Assembly: GCF_963877135.1 (NCBI RefSeq)
Contig: NZ_CAWNSW010000143.1
Span: 1-64,000, forward strand
DNA length: 64,000 bases
Source of the DNA: Stenomitos frigidus_A
GTDB lineage: Bacteria; Cyanobacteriota; Cyanobacteriia; Leptolyngbyales; Leptolyngbyaceae
Direction: 5' to 3'
Positions within the stretch are counted from its first letter, which is position 1. Each line of letters opens with the position of its first letter. Positions 1-10,147 of this stretch are shown here, piece by piece. The translations under genes were made by a program, and so were the position numbers. Below the pieces are notes generated by a model, which made no database searches, had not been told where the DNA came from, and saw nothing but the letters and a program-made list of their open reading frames with translations.

Positions 1-706
1 AGCGTGTTTGATTTGCTCTTTATCGCCTATTGCTGCTTCCTCTGCTACTCTGCCCTATAAATTTGTCCAAAGTCCAAGCCCTTAAGGAACCCCACAAGGT
101 TCTGTAAGAACGATGGGCTAAAAGAGGTTGGGGTTGTACTGACCCTTTCTTCGCCCCCCAACATTGACATCTCAAGATTTGGCTCCTGGGTTAGCACCTC
201 TACCAGCAAGGGGACTTCCTCCACCAAACCCACAACCATCAACCAAAAGGCCACCTGTTGAATGTTGATGCTTGGTCATTGCAGTTGTTTAGCAATTTCC
301 TGAATAGGCGCATTACTATTGGCAAATCCCCAGACCTTTCCCTGTCAGACCAAGCTGTTCTACCACTTGCTTGCCGTAACTAAGACAGCAGAAATCAGGA
401 CGATCGCCGCTGCTTTTTAACCCAGGGCTTCTTCAATAGCATGAACTAAGGCTCTAAAACAAAATAATGTTGGCTCTATCGACCAAACTATGCGAAATCA
501 GACGAAATTACGAGGAAAAGCTTGCTAGATAAGAGTTTGAAGTCCTTTCCGATTAACAAGAATGTCTTTGTGGCTGAGATCCTTTACTGGCAAGGGTTTC
601 AAGCTAATTGAGACCTAAATCAGCACAATAGGAACGATAGAGCCAGCTAACGTCTAAGCTTATGTGCCGATCTGGCATCAAAGATGGTTTTGCCGACTGA
701 GAATAT
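1..706. other. No recognisable gene; possibly decayed sequence
   Basis: I see no supportable gene between the left edge and the tRNA. A 69-codon frame at 45-254 (minus) has no recognisable domain, and the short frames around 260-640 on the minus strand are broken by stops. The stretch could be a worn-out coding region or mobile element next to the tRNA, but nothing in it is identifiable by eye. Confidence 0.4.
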
Positions 707-777
<71 letters not shown>

Positions 778-900
778 GTAGGTTTAGAAGCTTGGTTTGT
801 AACCCTATCGTGTCAAACAAAGCAGACAAGCATTCTAGCAGATTCAATCCAGCTTTGGGCAGGGTGAGGAGTCACCCAGTTCTTTCTCCTCGCCATACTC

Positions 901-1710
901 TTATGCCTGGTTCATCTCCGTACCATCTGGCATCGTCGTGCGACAGAGTTTAGCCCCGTTTAGCTCAGCGCCCTGAAACTCAGCCCACCGGAGGTCAGCA
1001 TCCTGTAAATTGGCGTCCCATAGTTCAGCTCGCCATAATTCGGCTCCTCGCAGATTGGCCTTCTGCAAATTGGTGTCTCGCAGATTAGCTCCCGACAGGT
1101 CAGCATCGCGCAAATTCGCCTCTTGCAGATTGGCTGTTTTGAGGTTTGCCCCACGCAGGTTCGCCTTTTGCAGATTTGCCCCACATAGGTTTGCCTCAGA
1201 CAGATCGGCCTCTTGCAGATTCGCTTCTTGCAGGTTTGCTAGTTCAAGGTTCGCTTCTTGCAAATCAGCCTTAGGCAAGTCAATGCGGGCTAGATTTGCG
1301 CCTGGAGCATCTAAACCTCGTAGCGAAACGCTGTCTTTGTGGAGATCCTGAAGGGCGATGCGGCGTGCGTAACTGGTGGAGACGTTAGCTGCTGCTGCAC
1401 TGTCGATGACACGCCATGCTTCATAGTGCTTTTGCGCTCTACGATCGGGCGCTTCTTTGAGATAAAGAATAATCGCGACAACCACGGCAATGGATTGCAC
1501 CTGAGCAAAAACAGCCTTAATAGTTTCGCGAGAAATTAGATCTTGGAATGAATGGATTTGGATATCATCCTCAGCCCACAGCGCCAATACTGCCAGAAAG
1601 ACAACAGCCACCGCGATCGCCAACCAGGTTGGAATCGACTGGATAGCTTGTTCCAATTGACGTATGAACTGTGATGGCTTCCCTTTCGTCCGCCCGTTGC
1701 GTTCAGTCAT
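901..1710 (-). CDS. Membrane-anchored pentapeptide-repeat protein
   Basis: The 269-residue protein starts with a charged segment and two predicted membrane helices (about residues 28-46 and 68-85). After a linker, an uninterrupted run of A(D/N)LxxAN-type pentapeptides (about 132-258) should form a right-handed quadrilateral beta-helix. Such repeats are common in cyanobacteria and their roles vary. The start ATG overlaps the stop codon of the upstream ATPase gene by four bases, which suggests translational coupling and a joint function. The repeats are highly regular in DNA as well, so recombination-driven length change is plausible. The exact function is unknown. Confidence 0.88.
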   Translation of the reverse strand: MTERNGRTKGKPSQFIRQLEQAIQSIPTWLAIAVAVVFLAVLALWAEDDIQIHSFQDLISRETIKAVFAQVQSIAVVVAIILYLKEAPDRRAQKHYEAWRVIDSAAAANVSTSYARRIALQDLHKDSVSLRGLDAPGANLARIDLPKADLQEANLELANLQEANLQEADLSEANLCGANLQKANLRGANLKTANLQEANLRDADLSGANLRDTNLQKANLRGAELWRAELWDANLQDADLRWAEFQGAELNGAKLCRTTMPDGTEMNQA

Positions 1711-3161
1711 CCTTTTAAGCTTAAGAAAGTGGCAAAAGCAGGATGCACTCGAAACTTCTCGATGTTCTCTAGATTGACGGTGGGTAACTCATAGTGTCCC
1801 AAATAAGTTCCCTTGCTGGGTGCATCACCGGCTGCCTTTGGTATCCACGCCTTCAAAAAGCCAATTTGCCAGAGCAATTTTTTCAGTTCTAGATAATCCA
1901 TCTCGGAGACCCATTCTGTTGCGCGATCGACATCCACTTCACCACAGACGGTTGAGAGTAACAAATAATCCAAATCATCTTTTTCAAAGCAGCAGTTTCG
2001 TCCTCTGAACACTTCAAAAACATCTAATAGGTGAGCGTATTGAAAGCGATATTCTGAAGCCAAGTCTTTTGTTTTTTGCTCAGAATAAACTTCTTCGGCT
2101 GCCATGATGGCAGACTCGTCGATCTTCTTAGTGCCAGAATAGTATTCCCCACATAGTTTGCAGAACTGGAGTAGTTCTCTAGGGCGTAGTTGAGTTCTGC
2201 CAATAATATAATCCGCAGAATCCTCGAACTTAGAATCTAATTTTGAAGCAAACACTGATTTCCAGCGGTTCGTCGTATCAAGCTTAGAAGTTTCGGGGAA
2301 GGAATGGGCAATTCTTAACCCAATGAGTTCCAGTAATTCGTTTTTACCCCAACGGATAACTTCAACATCCTCTCTAATTTTTTGAGCATCATCGTAGATT
2401 TGAGGAATGTTATCAAACAGTTCCTGACGGATGGAAACGTATACTCGCAAATCAGGACTAATTAAGTTTATCTTTTGAGTCGCCTGAAACAAACCAGCAA
2501 TAAAGTATTTAGCGTCTTCAGAGTCATCCCAGCCCTTGTCCAGTTCATCAATCAAGACTTTCATTCTTGATTTTTCCAACACTTTCTTAAGACTGGGAAT
2601 GAGACTTTTGATCTCCTCTAAACTATAAAGTGATTGAAGATTTTTTGACTTAACTACACTTTCATGCGCATCTAACTTCACAGTTTCCAATTGTTTCAAG
2701 TAACTCACTAGCACGCCGATCGGGTTCAGACCTTTCATGCTGGAATTAGCATTGACATAGTTATAGATGTCTCGCTGAGGACCCAGTAACAAGCCACGCT
2801 TGTTCTCTACAATTTTATTAAAAATGAGGTTGTACAGAAGATATTGCCATGCGACGGAGTAAGAACTTTGCTTCCCCCAAGAGCCTTCGTTTTCACGCTT
2901 CAAATATTGTGCCAGTAATTCGTAAGAGTACTCTTCTGGAGACAGTTCTAAAACTAAATTCCCTTTCTTAGCCTCTGTTGATGCAATATATTTAAAGATT
3001 GCGCTCTTGCCAGCACCTCGATTACCAACCAGAATAGTCTTTTTGCTGTTCAGGAATTTTTGATAAGCCGAATTCTGATAGAAATATTCCGACAAACCGA
3101 CGGTGATATCTCTTTCTGCGGAATCTGAACCAAGGTTTAGCTTCTGAATGTCTACCAGCAT
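1707..3161 (-). CDS. P-loop ATPase, Sll1717-like
   Basis: The 484-residue protein has a Walker A motif GNRGAGKS at residues 46-53 and a Walker B-like KVLIDELD at 201-208, followed by a sensor-like segment RVYVSIRQELFD near 239-250. The arrangement resembles the cyanobacterial P-loop family named after Synechocystis Sll1717, a STAND/AAA-like group of poorly known role; the family name is from memory and not searched. The C-terminal half (about 300-484) has no motif I recognise and may be a helical sensor. It sits directly upstream of, and overlaps, the membrane pentapeptide gene. A nucleotide-switch plus membrane-partner module is an inference. Confidence 0.75.
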   Translation of the reverse strand: MLVDIQKLNLGSDSAERDITVGLSEYFYQNSAYQKFLNSKKTILVGNRGAGKSAIFKYIASTEAKKGNLVLELSPEEYSYELLAQYLKRENEGSWGKQSSYSVAWQYLLYNLIFNKIVENKRGLLLGPQRDIYNYVNANSSMKGLNPIGVLVSYLKQLETVKLDAHESVVKSKNLQSLYSLEEIKSLIPSLKKVLEKSRMKVLIDELDKGWDDSEDAKYFIAGLFQATQKINLISPDLRVYVSIRQELFDNIPQIYDDAQKIREDVEVIRWGKNELLELIGLRIAHSFPETSKLDTTNRWKSVFASKLDSKFEDSADYIIGRTQLRPRELLQFCKLCGEYYSGTKKIDESAIMAAEEVYSEQKTKDLASEYRFQYAHLLDVFEVFRGRNCCFEKDDLDYLLLSTVCGEVDVDRATEWVSEMDYLELKKLLWQIGFLKAWIPKAAGDAPSKGTYLGHYELPTVNLENIEKFRVHPAFATFLSLKG

Positions 3162-3244
3162 AGTTGATTCAGGATAATTGGCTATAGCTGAATCGTTTAA
3201 TTTTCACATGGAAAGAATTATGTGTCCAGTCGCGGATCAAGACA

Positions 3245-3976
3245 CTAATCTTCTTGGGGGCACTCGCTCCACAGACTGGTCGTTTGGCGCAGGCTCAAAA
3301 AATCGCCATTACCTAAAATGAGATGGTCGAGTAGAGGAATACCTAAAAACTCGGCACCTGCGAGCAATTGGCGTGTAAGGTTGATGTCTTCGTTACTGGG
3401 TTCGACATTGCCAGAGGGGTGATTGTGCGCCACGATTACCCGCGTCGCGCCATGCTTAAGGACGGCACGGAAGATGTCGCGGGGATGGGCGAGGGTTTCG
3501 GTAGCAGTGCCGATCGTAATCACCTGTGTACCGAGTAAGCGGTGTTTAACATCCAGCATTAAGACAGCAAAGCGTTCTTGAGGTTGCCACATCAGATCCT
3601 GGCTAAGGGCTGCGGCAGCGATCGACGGATCATCCACGATCGTGTGTTCGAGTGGACGCGATTGAAAGACACGCTTGCCCAGCTCGATCGCTGCTAAGAT
3701 AGTGGCGGCCTTTGCTTCACCCACTCCAGAGATATCCGTTAGCTCTGGGACGCTAACCTCTCGCAGTGCTGAAAGCGGGTCGTGCTGGTGCTTGCCAATA
3801 TGTTGCAGAATGTATTGTCCCAAGCCAACCGCAGAGAGTTTGCCCGCTCCCTGCCCAGTGCTGAGGAGGATAGCAAGCAGTTCAGCCGTTGCCAGATTTT
3901 TGGCTCCAGAGGCAACCAGGCGTTCCCGTGGGCGCTCGCTGGCTGGCATATCGGCTACTTTAAGGCAGTAGGTCAT
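3245..3976 (-). CDS. radC: RadC-like JAB-domain protein
   Basis: The 243-residue protein has the RadC layout: an N-terminal helical region with a helix-hairpin-helix-like GVGEAKA (84-90), and a C-terminal JAB/MPN domain with the metal-binding HNHPSGN at 184-190 and a downstream Asp (about 197). Historically annotated as a DNA repair protein, the family has no firmly established biochemical activity; the motif predicts a zinc-dependent hydrolase. Length is usual for the family. It stands alone between the ATPase gene and a divergent small gene. Confidence 0.92.
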   Translation of the reverse strand: MTYCLKVADMPASERPRERLVASGAKNLATAELLAILLSTGQGAGKLSAVGLGQYILQHIGKHQHDPLSALREVSVPELTDISGVGEAKAATILAAIELGKRVFQSRPLEHTIVDDPSIAAAALSQDLMWQPQERFAVLMLDVKHRLLGTQVITIGTATETLAHPRDIFRAVLKHGATRVIVAHNHPSGNVEPSNEDINLTRQLLAGAEFLGIPLLDHLILGNGDFLSLRQTTSLWSECPQED

Positions 3977-4092
3977 GCACCAAGAGGTTGTTGAGCGAGG
4001 AGTACCTCTTAGTTATGCCCAACACTGAGTGCTGCCCAACACTCATCTGGAAATGAAAACAAGGGCTAACTGCTCTTTTCACAGCCAACGCG

Positions 4093-4371
4093 ATGCCATT
4101 AATTACCGTCATTGAAACGTTACTCAATCAACCGCCGATTCCCTTTAAGCCAGAGCAGCAGTCGCTCAAAGGATGGGTTATGTTCTGTTTACGCGATCGC
4201 GGCTTCAAGGTTATTTATGCCCAAAATGCTGATTTCGCGATCGAAACTCGGGAAGGCGACAAGGTGTACTTTAACGTTACCGAGGACGCAGTTGAGCCGG
4301 ACAGTAAGGCTGGCTGGATTGTGCGCGATCGTGACACTCATAAAGTCACCGTGCTGCCACCACACTCGTAG
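4093..4371 (+). CDS. Small hypothetical protein
   Basis: A 92-residue acidic/basic mixed protein with no signal peptide or membrane segment and no domain I recognise. The frame uses in-frame GCGATCGC-type sites typical of coding regions here and is bounded by a divergent radC and a convergent DUF2721 gene, so the interval has no better candidate. Hydrophobic positions alternate in a way that suggests a small alpha/beta fold (for example the segment GWVMFCLRDRGFKVIYAQN). Function unknown. Confidence 0.65.
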   Translation: MPLITVIETLLNQPPIPFKPEQQSLKGWVMFCLRDRGFKVIYAQNADFAIETREGDKVYFNVTEDAVEPDSKAGWIVRDRDTHKVTVLPPHS

Positions 4372-4398
4372 ACGATAGGGATTAACCGATGTGCGCCT

Positions 4399-5004
4399 CT
4401 ATGAAACCCGCGCTTTGGAAGACGATCTCAAACTGGAAGCCTGCCCGCGCATGAACCGTTCAGCAACTTTAGACCGCTGCTGCCAATCGGTGCGCAGTTT
4501 GTCGTCTGATCGACCGGTCAGCAGGCTGGTGATTTCATCCCACAACGCGCGATCGGCAGTATGGAGGTCAAGGAGCATTAAGCCAACGCCTAGTAATAGC
4601 AGCGTGACACCGAACACAAAAAGCCCTAATGAGATGGGCACCAGCCATTCCAGGTTGATTACGGTTCTCAGCGCTAGAGCCAGAGTGCTGGCGATCGCAC
4701 ACATAAGGGCATAAGCATTGGCTAAGACGCCATACCGCACCACTTTGTAACGGTGTTGTAGCTGACGCAGATGTTTCTTCGCTTGCAGTACACGACTCGT
4801 GGAGCGATCGCCGGCATTGCTCTCATACCAACGTTCGCCCCCCAGGCTTAACAGCTCAAGATACTGACGGTTAGAGGCCTGCAAGCCTTCTTCAAGCGCA
4901 GTTTGACGAACACTGATGCGGCTCAACAGCAGCGCACACGCCACTATCATCAGCATCGAATTCAGAATTAGCTGGATTAACTGGGTCGTCTGCTCAACGC
5001 TCAT
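4399..5004 (-). CDS. DUF2721 family membrane protein
   Basis: The 201-residue protein matches the DUF2721 pattern: an N-terminal membrane helix ending near LLSRISVRQ, a cytoplasmic charged stretch rich in Arg (RxLQAKKHLRQLQHRYK), then two adjacent hydrophobic helices (about residues 95-115 and 120-145). The family is of unknown function and widespread in cyanobacteria. It converges with the small gene on its right-hand strand neighbour and is separated from treY by about 150 bp, so it is probably transcribed by itself. Confidence 0.82.
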   Translation of the reverse strand: MSVEQTTQLIQLILNSMLMIVACALLLSRISVRQTALEEGLQASNRQYLELLSLGGERWYESNAGDRSTSRVLQAKKHLRQLQHRYKVVRYGVLANAYALMCAIASTLALALRTVINLEWLVPISLGLFVFGVTLLLLGVGLMLLDLHTADRALWDEITSLLTGRSDDKLRTDWQQRSKVAERFMRGQASSLRSSSKARVS

Positions 5005-5153
5005 TGGTTTTCCTCAGCCTCGCAGGCAATGTAGGCAAATAATACGGGTTGCTGGTCAACGAAGCAATCAATAGTCATCAATAGCAATTATTACTTTAGT
5101 ACAAACGAACTATTTTTACCAGTATAAACCCAGAGGCATTGCCAAATGACGTT

Positions 5154-7946
5154 TCAACTGCTGACGAGAAGTGCTACAGGAAAATGTTGTAGTGCATCAC
5201 CGACTGCGATCGTCTCTTTACTTTGCAGTGACTGAGCGGTAATCGCGTTTGTCCAGGTAGACGGAAGGCCTGACGGTAAACTGATCTGGGTGTCTTGCCA
5301 AACGGCTGTGCCCAACGGCCGATCGCCTGGTTGAACCAAACTGGTCAAAAAGCGCGGTGCGATCGCGATCGCCGTCTGCCCCTCAAAGCGTCGAGCAAAC
5401 GCAATGATGTGGTTTTGCAAGGCACCCTTCACCGCTAACGGTTCATAGTCGCCCTGTTGGAACAGTTCCACCCATTTCTTTCTGGCTTGCAGCAATTGAT
5501 AGGTTAAAAAGAGCTTGATGTTACCGTTTGCCCTGGTCGCAAAGAGGTCATCAATCAAAGCGATTGGATCATGGGATAGGGTTGCTTTGATTTGCTTCAG
5601 TGCAGTCAGGCGCTGTTCGTAAGCGACCGGGCGACGGTTGTCAGGATCGACAAAACTCAGGTTCCAAAACTCGTCACCCTGATACAAATCAAGTACACCC
5701 GGAGCAACATTTTTAATCAACACCTGTGACAGGGAGTTAAAGATGCCATACTCAGCAATTTTGGCTTGGAACGGTTTAAATTGACTGAGAAACTCATTCG
5801 ATTCCGGCGTTACTAGCAACCGTTCAACGAAGTCACTAAAGCCCTGTTCGTACACACTGTCAGGGCGCAACCAAGCAGTGTGTACCTTTGCTTCACGGAC
5901 AGCTTTGATCACATAATCCTTGACCCGATCGACGAACGCAGGAAACTCTTCCTCTGCAAAGGGGAATGATCCTACTAAGGTTTGATAGAGAAAATACTCG
6001 TCGTTGCGATCGGGAATTGTCCTGCCGCCCAGTCGCACTTTTTGCTTAAAGTTGATATCTGCCCAATGCTTGACATGCTCTGCCCACGCATCAGGAATTT
6101 CTGACAGTACATTAAGGCGTGCTCTCACATCTTCACCCCGTTTCGTATCGTGAGTCGAGGTAGTATTCATGGCATGCCGCCAATGCTGCGCTTTGTGCTC
6201 GTTGAACGTGTGAAATTGCTCTAGGGTAACGCCAAAGTGACTAGGATTTCCACCCACTTCATTGAGTGATAACAAACGGTTGTAAACATACAGCAAGGTG
6301 TCTTCAATGCCTTTTGCCATGAGCGGGCCAGTTAATTGCTGCATCCGCATCACAAAATGCAAGCGTTCCGCTTTTTGGTCGTCTGTTAAGTACTCTTCAT
6401 CGGTTCGCAGTAAGATCGCTTCAATGTATTCAAGCTCTCGTTGCAGTAGGGGTAATTGCTGTTTGGCAGCGGCGATCGTCGTGCGAACAATTTGCTGATC
6501 GGTTTCAGTCACCACATCTGACGCAGTGTAGGTTCTGTAGACTGGGAACAGTGCCAGCACTTCGCTTAACGCGCGTTTCAACCCATACGCTGTAAAGTCA
6601 CTGCCCGATCGTGTTTGGCCCGCAATGCGCTTCAAGCGCTGCGCCAGGTTCTCCACATCACCGGCCAGATTCTTATCAATAATGAGCCCTTTCTTCTCGG
6701 TAGCCAAGCGAGCATATTTCGCAGTCACGCCTGTCAGAATGGTGTAGAACCGATCAAACTTTTCTTCATTTTCAGTGTTGCAAAATAACCCATTAACATA
6801 GTTCAGGAACTCATAACCGCTGGTTCCTTGCACTGGCCAAGCAGTTGGCAGATCTTCTGTTAGCTCTAGAATCTTTTCGACTGTGATGTAGACATCGCCA
6901 ATTTTTTCGCGGAGTCGTTCTAAATAAGTAGCCGGATCATACAGACCATCAATGTGATCGATGCGAACGCCAGTAAAAATGCCCTCATCAACTAATTGAG
7001 AAATCAGGCCATGCGTTTTATAAAAGACCTTAATTTCTTCAACTTTGACTGAAATTAATTCATTGACTGTAAAGAAACGACGGTAATTAATTTCCTCTGC
7101 TCCCACTTTCCAGAAGGAGAGACGATAAAATTGCTCACTCAGTAAACTATCCAGTAGATTAAAGCTCTCTGGATGCCCTACTTCACCATTGAACGATTGC
7201 ACGTTTGAAGCAAACAGCTCTTTAACCGCATCATTTTGTTCGTGCAACTCCCAAAGTAACCCTTTCACAAAGACAACCTGATCGTACCGTTCGCGTCCCT
7301 TTGCCTCAGCCGGAATATTTTTAATCAAATAGAGAATGCCTAAAAGTTTGACAAAATCTGGATGGTGTCTGCCCAACGCTTTAGTCAACTGTCCCAGATT
7401 GTGGGTGATAAAGCGCGCGTATGACTCAATCCGCACAGGCAGTCGCAGACTAAAGTAGTTGACGCTTAAACCACTCTCGTCGTAAGCAAGCTGAATGTCA
7501 CCACGCTCCAAACAGTTGCCATAAAAATCACCGAGCAAGGGTGCCAAGACTCGTTCACGAATATCTTCAAGCCGATGATTCCAATCGATATCAAAGTAGT
7601 CGAAGCTATCGGAATCAGCACCATTTTCCAAAACATCCATGAGCCATAAATTCTGGCTGTCATACGCCATATGATTAGGCACAATATCTTGTAGCCAACC
7701 CATTTGCTGCTGGTGGATTGCACTCACCAACGCATCAAAGTCTTCACGAGTACCCAGTTCAGGATTCAGTTGAGTCGGATCTACCACGTCGTAGCCGTGA
7801 CTGCTTCCTGCTCTGGCTTTAAAGATAGGAGAAGCGTAAAGGTCAGAAATACCCAGCTCTGCAAGATATGGCACGATCGCCGTGGCAGCGGCAAAACCAT
7901 ATTCTTTACGAAACTGGATACGATACGTGGCAACTGGAATTCTCAT
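5154..7946 (-). CDS. treY: Maltooligosyl trehalose synthase
   Basis: A 930-residue GH13 enzyme that converts the reducing-end alpha-1,4 bond of a maltodextrin into an alpha,alpha-1,1 bond, giving maltooligosyl trehalose. Visible family landmarks are the N-terminal PVATYRIQF, DIVPNHMAYD (region I), VRIDHIDGLYDP with the nucleophile Asp near residue 329, TVEKILE with the acid/base Glu, and STHDTKRGEDVRAR late in the barrel. Length is as expected for TreY. treZ lies 49 bp upstream on the same strand, so the two steps are co-transcribed. In cyanobacteria this pathway makes trehalose from glycogen during desiccation or osmotic stress. Confidence 0.97.
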   Translation of the reverse strand: MRIPVATYRIQFRKEYGFAAATAIVPYLAELGISDLYASPIFKARAGSSHGYDVVDPTQLNPELGTREDFDALVSAIHQQQMGWLQDIVPNHMAYDSQNLWLMDVLENGADSDSFDYFDIDWNHRLEDIRERVLAPLLGDFYGNCLERGDIQLAYDESGLSVNYFSLRLPVRIESYARFITHNLGQLTKALGRHHPDFVKLLGILYLIKNIPAEAKGRERYDQVVFVKGLLWELHEQNDAVKELFASNVQSFNGEVGHPESFNLLDSLLSEQFYRLSFWKVGAEEINYRRFFTVNELISVKVEEIKVFYKTHGLISQLVDEGIFTGVRIDHIDGLYDPATYLERLREKIGDVYITVEKILELTEDLPTAWPVQGTSGYEFLNYVNGLFCNTENEEKFDRFYTILTGVTAKYARLATEKKGLIIDKNLAGDVENLAQRLKRIAGQTRSGSDFTAYGLKRALSEVLALFPVYRTYTASDVVTETDQQIVRTTIAAAKQQLPLLQRELEYIEAILLRTDEEYLTDDQKAERLHFVMRMQQLTGPLMAKGIEDTLLYVYNRLLSLNEVGGNPSHFGVTLEQFHTFNEHKAQHWRHAMNTTSTHDTKRGEDVRARLNVLSEIPDAWAEHVKHWADINFKQKVRLGGRTIPDRNDEYFLYQTLVGSFPFAEEEFPAFVDRVKDYVIKAVREAKVHTAWLRPDSVYEQGFSDFVERLLVTPESNEFLSQFKPFQAKIAEYGIFNSLSQVLIKNVAPGVLDLYQGDEFWNLSFVDPDNRRPVAYEQRLTALKQIKATLSHDPIALIDDLFATRANGNIKLFLTYQLLQARKKWVELFQQGDYEPLAVKGALQNHIIAFARRFEGQTAIAIAPRFLTSLVQPGDRPLGTAVWQDTQISLPSGLPSTWTNAITAQSLQSKETIAVGDALQHFPVALLVSS

Positions 7947-7995
7947 AGCTCGTGATTCGTTAGTTGTCTCATCTAGCGGCTACATGCCGGATACA

Positions 7996-9816
7996 TCAAG
8001 TCTGGTAAAGTGCAAAGCTGCTTGCTGGAATGATAAGCGATTGACCAAAAACTAGTTCATTCGGTAATTTGGCACCAGTGCCTGCCCATGTTTCGTCAGC
8101 CGAATCAAGAATTTTTTTCCAGTTAGCAGTGGGAATTTTGGGTGTGCAACTAACAGGCTCTTGATTAAAGTTCATCAAGCAAAAGATTTGGCTTTCAGCA
8201 GACCATCGATGCAGCAACAGGAGTTTTTCATCCTCTAAGGTAGTGGCTTCTAAGTTTTGTTTATCGAGTTTTTTGAGGGCAGGCACCGTGCGACGAAGCT
8301 GGATTAACTGTTGATAAAGATCGTGCAAAAGCTTGTGTTTTCCTTCTTGACGCATTTCCCATCGTAGTTGCGATCGCTGAAAGGCTTCCTCACTCTGCGG
8401 GTCAATGTATTCTCCCTCTAAATGGAAATGAGCAAATTCCCGCTTTCTGCCTGCTCGCACCGCTTCGACAAGATTGGGATCAGTGTGGCTCACAAAGTAG
8501 AGAAAGGGCGCGTCTTCACCATATTCTTCGCCCATAAATAAAAGCGGCACGTTTGGCGACAATAGCAGGACTGCGGCACCCAGCTTGAGTGCGTCAAAGG
8601 AAACCAGATGGGTCAGACGATCGCCCAACATTCGGTTCCCAATCTGGTCGTGGTTCTGGATGCACACGACAAACTGTTGACCGGGCAAAGCGCTCGAATC
8701 ACTCCCATGCCAGCGATCGCGAAACGGCGAATACTCCCAGGAGTAGACAAACCCCTGCTTCATCGCTTTAGCTAGCTGCTCACACCTGCCATAATCCTGG
8801 TAGTAACCAATCTGTTCACCCGTTAGCAGCGTATGAGCGCAGTGATGGAAGCCGTCATTCCATTGCGCATCCATGCCATAGCCACCCTGCTCAATGCTCC
8901 GCAAGATCCGCACGTCATTCACATCATTTTCGGCGGCGAGATAAAACTTGCGCCCTTTCTGTTGGGAAAGTTCAGCAACCCGTTCCGCTAACTCTTGCAG
9001 AAAATGCTTGGCAGTCAGATCAACAATGTGGTCGGTGGCATCCAAACGCAGCATGTCGAAGTGGTAGGTCTCAAACCAATACAGCGCGTTTTGCAGAAAG
9101 TAATTGCGTATGGCATGGCTCTGAGCGCCATCAAAGTTCAGCGCACCGCCCCAGACCCCTTTATATTTTTCGGTGAAGTAAGGGCCGTAGTCGCTAAAGT
9201 AGCTACCTTCGGGGCCAAAGTGGTTATAAACCACATCCAGCACGATCGCCATCCCCTGTTGATGGCACGCATTGACGAGACGCTTCAAGCCTTCAGGGCC
9301 ACCGTAGGAGTTTTGGACAGCAAATGGGTAAGTACCGTCATAGCCCCAATTACGGCTACCGGGAAATTGGGCGATCGGCATGAGTTCGATCGCGTTCACA
9401 CCCAGCGCTTTTAGATCCGGCAAGCGAGGGATAATCGCTTCAAATGTCCCTTCTGGTGTGAACGTGCCTGTGTGAAGTTCGTAGATGATCAACTCATCCA
9501 GGGGAATTCCAGACCAGTTATTGTCGGTCCAGCTAAACGCAGCCTGATCGACCACTTGAGAAGGCCCGTGCACACCATCTGGCTGAAACTGCGAGGCCGG
9601 ATCAGGGCGCTCAAGCTGGTCATCCAACTGGTAGAAATATTGTGTCCCAGGGGCGATCGCGTCGGCTGTTAGCTGCCAATAGCCGAAACCGGCCTCCTGC
9701 ATGGGCAGTAGTCGCGCCTTAGGAGAAACAATGTTGACAGCAACCTGCTTGTGTAATGGTGCCCAAACCGTAAACTGGCAGCGATCGCCACCCAGATAGA
9801 ACGCGCCAGCATCCAT
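7996..9816 (-). CDS. treZ: Maltooligosyl trehalose trehalohydrolase
   Basis: The 606-residue protein cleaves trehalose from the product of TreY. It has an N-terminal carbohydrate-binding beta domain (about 1-95), then a GH13 barrel with VVYNHFGPEGSY, the nucleophile segment MLRLDATDHI, the acid/base Glu in YLAAENDVND and the transition-state Asp in IQNHDQIGNRM, and a C-terminal beta domain. It is the first gene of the treZ-treY pair. About 330 bp without a gene separate it from the MOSC gene upstream, so its promoter should be there. No treH trehalase was seen next to the pair. Confidence 0.96.
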   Translation of the reverse strand: MDAGAFYLGGDRCQFTVWAPLHKQVAVNIVSPKARLLPMQEAGFGYWQLTADAIAPGTQYFYQLDDQLERPDPASQFQPDGVHGPSQVVDQAAFSWTDNNWSGIPLDELIIYELHTGTFTPEGTFEAIIPRLPDLKALGVNAIELMPIAQFPGSRNWGYDGTYPFAVQNSYGGPEGLKRLVNACHQQGMAIVLDVVYNHFGPEGSYFSDYGPYFTEKYKGVWGGALNFDGAQSHAIRNYFLQNALYWFETYHFDMLRLDATDHIVDLTAKHFLQELAERVAELSQQKGRKFYLAAENDVNDVRILRSIEQGGYGMDAQWNDGFHHCAHTLLTGEQIGYYQDYGRCEQLAKAMKQGFVYSWEYSPFRDRWHGSDSSALPGQQFVVCIQNHDQIGNRMLGDRLTHLVSFDALKLGAAVLLLSPNVPLLFMGEEYGEDAPFLYFVSHTDPNLVEAVRAGRKREFAHFHLEGEYIDPQSEEAFQRSQLRWEMRQEGKHKLLHDLYQQLIQLRRTVPALKKLDKQNLEATTLEDEKLLLLHRWSAESQIFCLMNFNQEPVSCTPKIPTANWKKILDSADETWAGTGAKLPNELVFGQSLIIPASSFALYQT

Positions 9817-10146
9817 AGAAAACTGCCCTGTGTTTCAGTACCGTTCTAGGGCACTATATTTTTCTTCACCTGGCACTGAAACCTGCCCAAAAGGGGATTT
9901 TTGCGATCCTGACTCTAGAAATACGATGAAAGGAGCAGAGAGGGGCGGCTGCATCACTGACTGCTAAGTGTCAGTCAGTGGTTGCAGCCCGCCCGGTGAG
10001 GCTTAGTCTAGTGCGTTGTTTTCACGCGGCACACTTCCTATACGCTCCTCACTGGAGTTTGGATTCACGTAGCAGGCAGAAATCGGGTTTCTTTTCAAAA
10101 CGACGCGGTTTGAACCTCCAGGGGCAGTGAAGAAACCCGGTTTTTC
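9817..10146. other. Intergenic, treZ upstream region
   Basis: The stretch between treZ and the MOSC gene has no coding frame I can support. It should carry the treZ promoter, though I cannot point to convincing boxes. Its right-hand end is occupied by the inverted repeat described separately. Confidence 0.5.
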
Positions 10147-10147
10147 T
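10078..10147. repeat. AGAAACCCGGTTTCT-type inverted repeat, copy 1
   Basis: AGAAATCGGGTTTCTT at 10078-10093 and AAGAAACCCGGTTTTTCT at 10130-10147 are inverted copies separated by about 36 bases. The right arm touches the end of the MOSC gene, so the hairpin may double as its terminator. A second copy with the same arms lies at 28175-28240. Confidence 0.75.

Noticed and set aside
1010..1351. Long frame on the plus strand opposite the pentapeptide gene
   Set aside because: It is the complement of regular pentapeptide codons; the repeats make the opposite strand open too. The coding sense is shown by the A(D/N)LxxAN pattern.
8995..9414. 139-codon frame opposite treZ
   Set aside because: treZ is certain on the other strand and this frame has no recognisable domain.
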